Source of the DNA: Streptomyces sp. RKND-216
GTDB taxonomy: Bacteria > Actinomycetota > Actinomycetes > Streptomycetales > Streptomycetaceae
Direction of reading: 5' to 3'
DNA: 64,000 nt
Assembly: GCF_004795255.1 (NCBI RefSeq)
Contig: NZ_SSBQ01000002.1
Coordinates: 2,296,001 to 2,360,000 of the forward strand
Shown: piece after piece, positions 63,181-64,000 of the stretch
Numbering within the stretch: the first letter of the stretch is position 1
Layout of the letters: the number at the start of each line of letters is the position of its first letter
Notes under the pieces: generated by a model
Told to the model about the DNA's origin: nothing
Seen by the model: only the letters and a program-made list of their open reading frames with translations
The model's database searches: none
Position numbers and translations under genes: made by a program

Positions 63181-64000
63181 CCAAGACCGCCACCGAGGCG
63201 GCAGCCCTGGATTCGGTCGCCCTCGCCGACGCGCTGAGGGTGGCCGGGTCCCCCGGCTTCGACCGCTGGCAAGACCAGATCCGCCGCACAGGCGGCTGCG
63301 CCAACCCCGTCCACCTCACCGGCTGGACCCTCACCAAGGACCGGACGACCGGGGAGACGCTGCACCGGTACTCGACCGAGGACGAGCCCGGCGGGCGTCT
63401 CCGCGTCGCTTGCGGCAACCGTCGCGCTTCGCGCTGCCCGTCCTGCGCCCACACCTACGCCGGAGACACCTGGCACCTGATCCGTGCCGGACTCGCCGGA
63501 GACGACCGCCGCGACATCCCCGCCGCTGTGCGGGACCACCCGCGCGTCTTCGCCACCCTGACCGCACCGAGCTTCGGCCCGGTGCACAACCGGCCCGACT
63601 CCGGCCGCTGTCGCTGCGGCACCCGCCACGCATCAAACGCTGAGGAGCTGGGCACGCCGCTCGACCGCGAGTCGTACGACTACGCCGGGGCCGTGCTCTT
63701 CAACAACCACGCCGGACAGCTCTGGCAGCGCTTCACCACCCGGCTCCGCCGCGAGATCGCCCGCCGCGCCGGGATCACGCAGCGGGAACTGTCCAACACG
63801 GCGCGGGTGTCCTTCGGCAAGGTCGCAGAGTTCCAGAAGCGCGGCGCGATCCACTTCCACGCCGTGATCCGCCTCGACGGACCCGACGGCCCGGAAGACC
63901 CGCCGCCGTCCTGGGCCACGGTCGCGCTGCTGACCGACGCCATCCGCGCCGCCGTGCGGCACGGCTACACCTCGGTCACCGTCCCGTCTGCCAACGGTCA
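63177..64000 (+). CDS. repSA: Replication initiator RepSA, partial (runs off the window)
   Basis: Start of a rolling-circle replication initiator; 274 codons are visible and the frame is still open at the last base. Near residue 81 a cysteine-rich segment (VACGNRRASRCPSCAHTYAG) is present, then VFATLTAPSFGPVH and the HUH-type metal motif AIHFHAVIRLDG near residue 227. The catalytic Tyr should lie beyond the window. In pSAM2 RepSA drives excised-element replication and is induced when KorSA repression is lifted. The start overlaps the zinc-ribbon gene (ATGA). Confidence 0.92.
   Translation, partial: MTKTATEAAALDSVALADALRVAGSPGFDRWQDQIRRTGGCANPVHLTGWTLTKDRTTGETLHRYSTEDEPGGRLRVACGNRRASRCPSCAHTYAGDTWHLIRAGLAGDDRRDIPAAVRDHPRVFATLTAPSFGPVHNRPDSGRCRCGTRHASNAEELGTPLDRESYDYAGAVLFNNHAGQLWQRFTTRLRREIARRAGITQRELSNTARVSFGKVAEFQKRGAIHFHAVIRLDGPDGPEDPPPSWATVALLTDAIRAAVRHGYTSVTVPSANG

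Larger units (their letters stand above)
58072..64000 (+). mobile_element. Part of an actinomycete integrative and conjugative element (pSAM2 type)
   Basis: Gene set pif, korSA, a small OB-like protein, traSA, spd genes, repSA is that of AICEs such as pSAM2. The right end, including most of repSA and the expected xis, int and attachment site, lies outside the window. Left limit placed at the pif stop; the true end may be up to a few hundred bases left. Confidence 0.85.

Overview
The window is high-GC actinobacterial chromosome, almost certainly Streptomyces or a close relative. The evidence is the GC-rich third positions, frequent GTG starts, strong GGAGG ribosome sites, WhiJ-type HTH/DUF397/ATPase genes, a 14-gene nuo operon, the futalosine menaquinone genes mqnA and mqnC, and a pSAM2-like actinomycete integrative element at the right end. 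No tRNA, rRNA or CRISPR array was found.

Layout. 1-3.7 kb: two tandem paralogous NarL-type histidine kinases and their LuxR-type response regulator. 3.9-6.9 kb: korA-korB, a 2-oxoacid:ferredoxin oxidoreductase. 7-19.2 kb: mixed housekeeping and secreted functions (RarD transporter, MarR regulator, FG-GAP protein, phospholipase A2, LolA-like protein with an ABC transporter, polyprenyl diphosphate synthase, fumarylacetoacetase, two paralogous lipoproteins). 19.2-35.5 kb: complete nuoA-nuoN operon on the minus strand, nearly all junctions translationally coupled, with a good Rex (redox repressor) operator upstream of nuoA. 36-47.5 kb: BtrH-like protein, NlpC/P60 hydrolase, PhzF and Lrp/AsnC proteins, a MenJ-like reductase and MenG methyltransferase, a degenerate amidohydrolase, mqnC, a broken Ser/Thr kinase, mqnA, and a cold-shock protein. 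48-52.5 kb: TauD dioxygenase, Uma2 protein, secreted endonuclease I, WhiJ-type triad. 52.5-53.6 kb: an intact IS481-family element with terminal inverted repeats and target duplication.

55-57.7 kb is the most unusual part: two orphan toxin/immunity cassettes, each beginning with the conserved HINT/RHS boundary motif LAGATPVLVHNC and each preceded by the same ~164-bp repeat, followed by a LamG-domain fragment. These look like displaced C-terminal cassettes of a polymorphic toxin whose body is absent. An extensive imperfect inverted repeat (57.76-57.92 kb) follows.

58.07 kb to the end: part of an integrative and conjugative element with pif (Nudix), korSA (GntR) and three copies of a probable KorSA operator, an FtsK-type traSA, spd-type spread genes, and the start of repSA (rolling-circle initiator), which runs off the window. 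int, xis and the att/tRNA site would lie beyond it.

How the genes fit together: MqnA/MqnC, the polyprenyl synthase, MenG and the MenJ-like reductase make or mature menaquinone; complex I feeds electrons into that quinone pool; Rex probably tunes complex I to NADH/NAD+; KorAB supplies reduced ferredoxin and acyl-CoA from 2-oxoacids.
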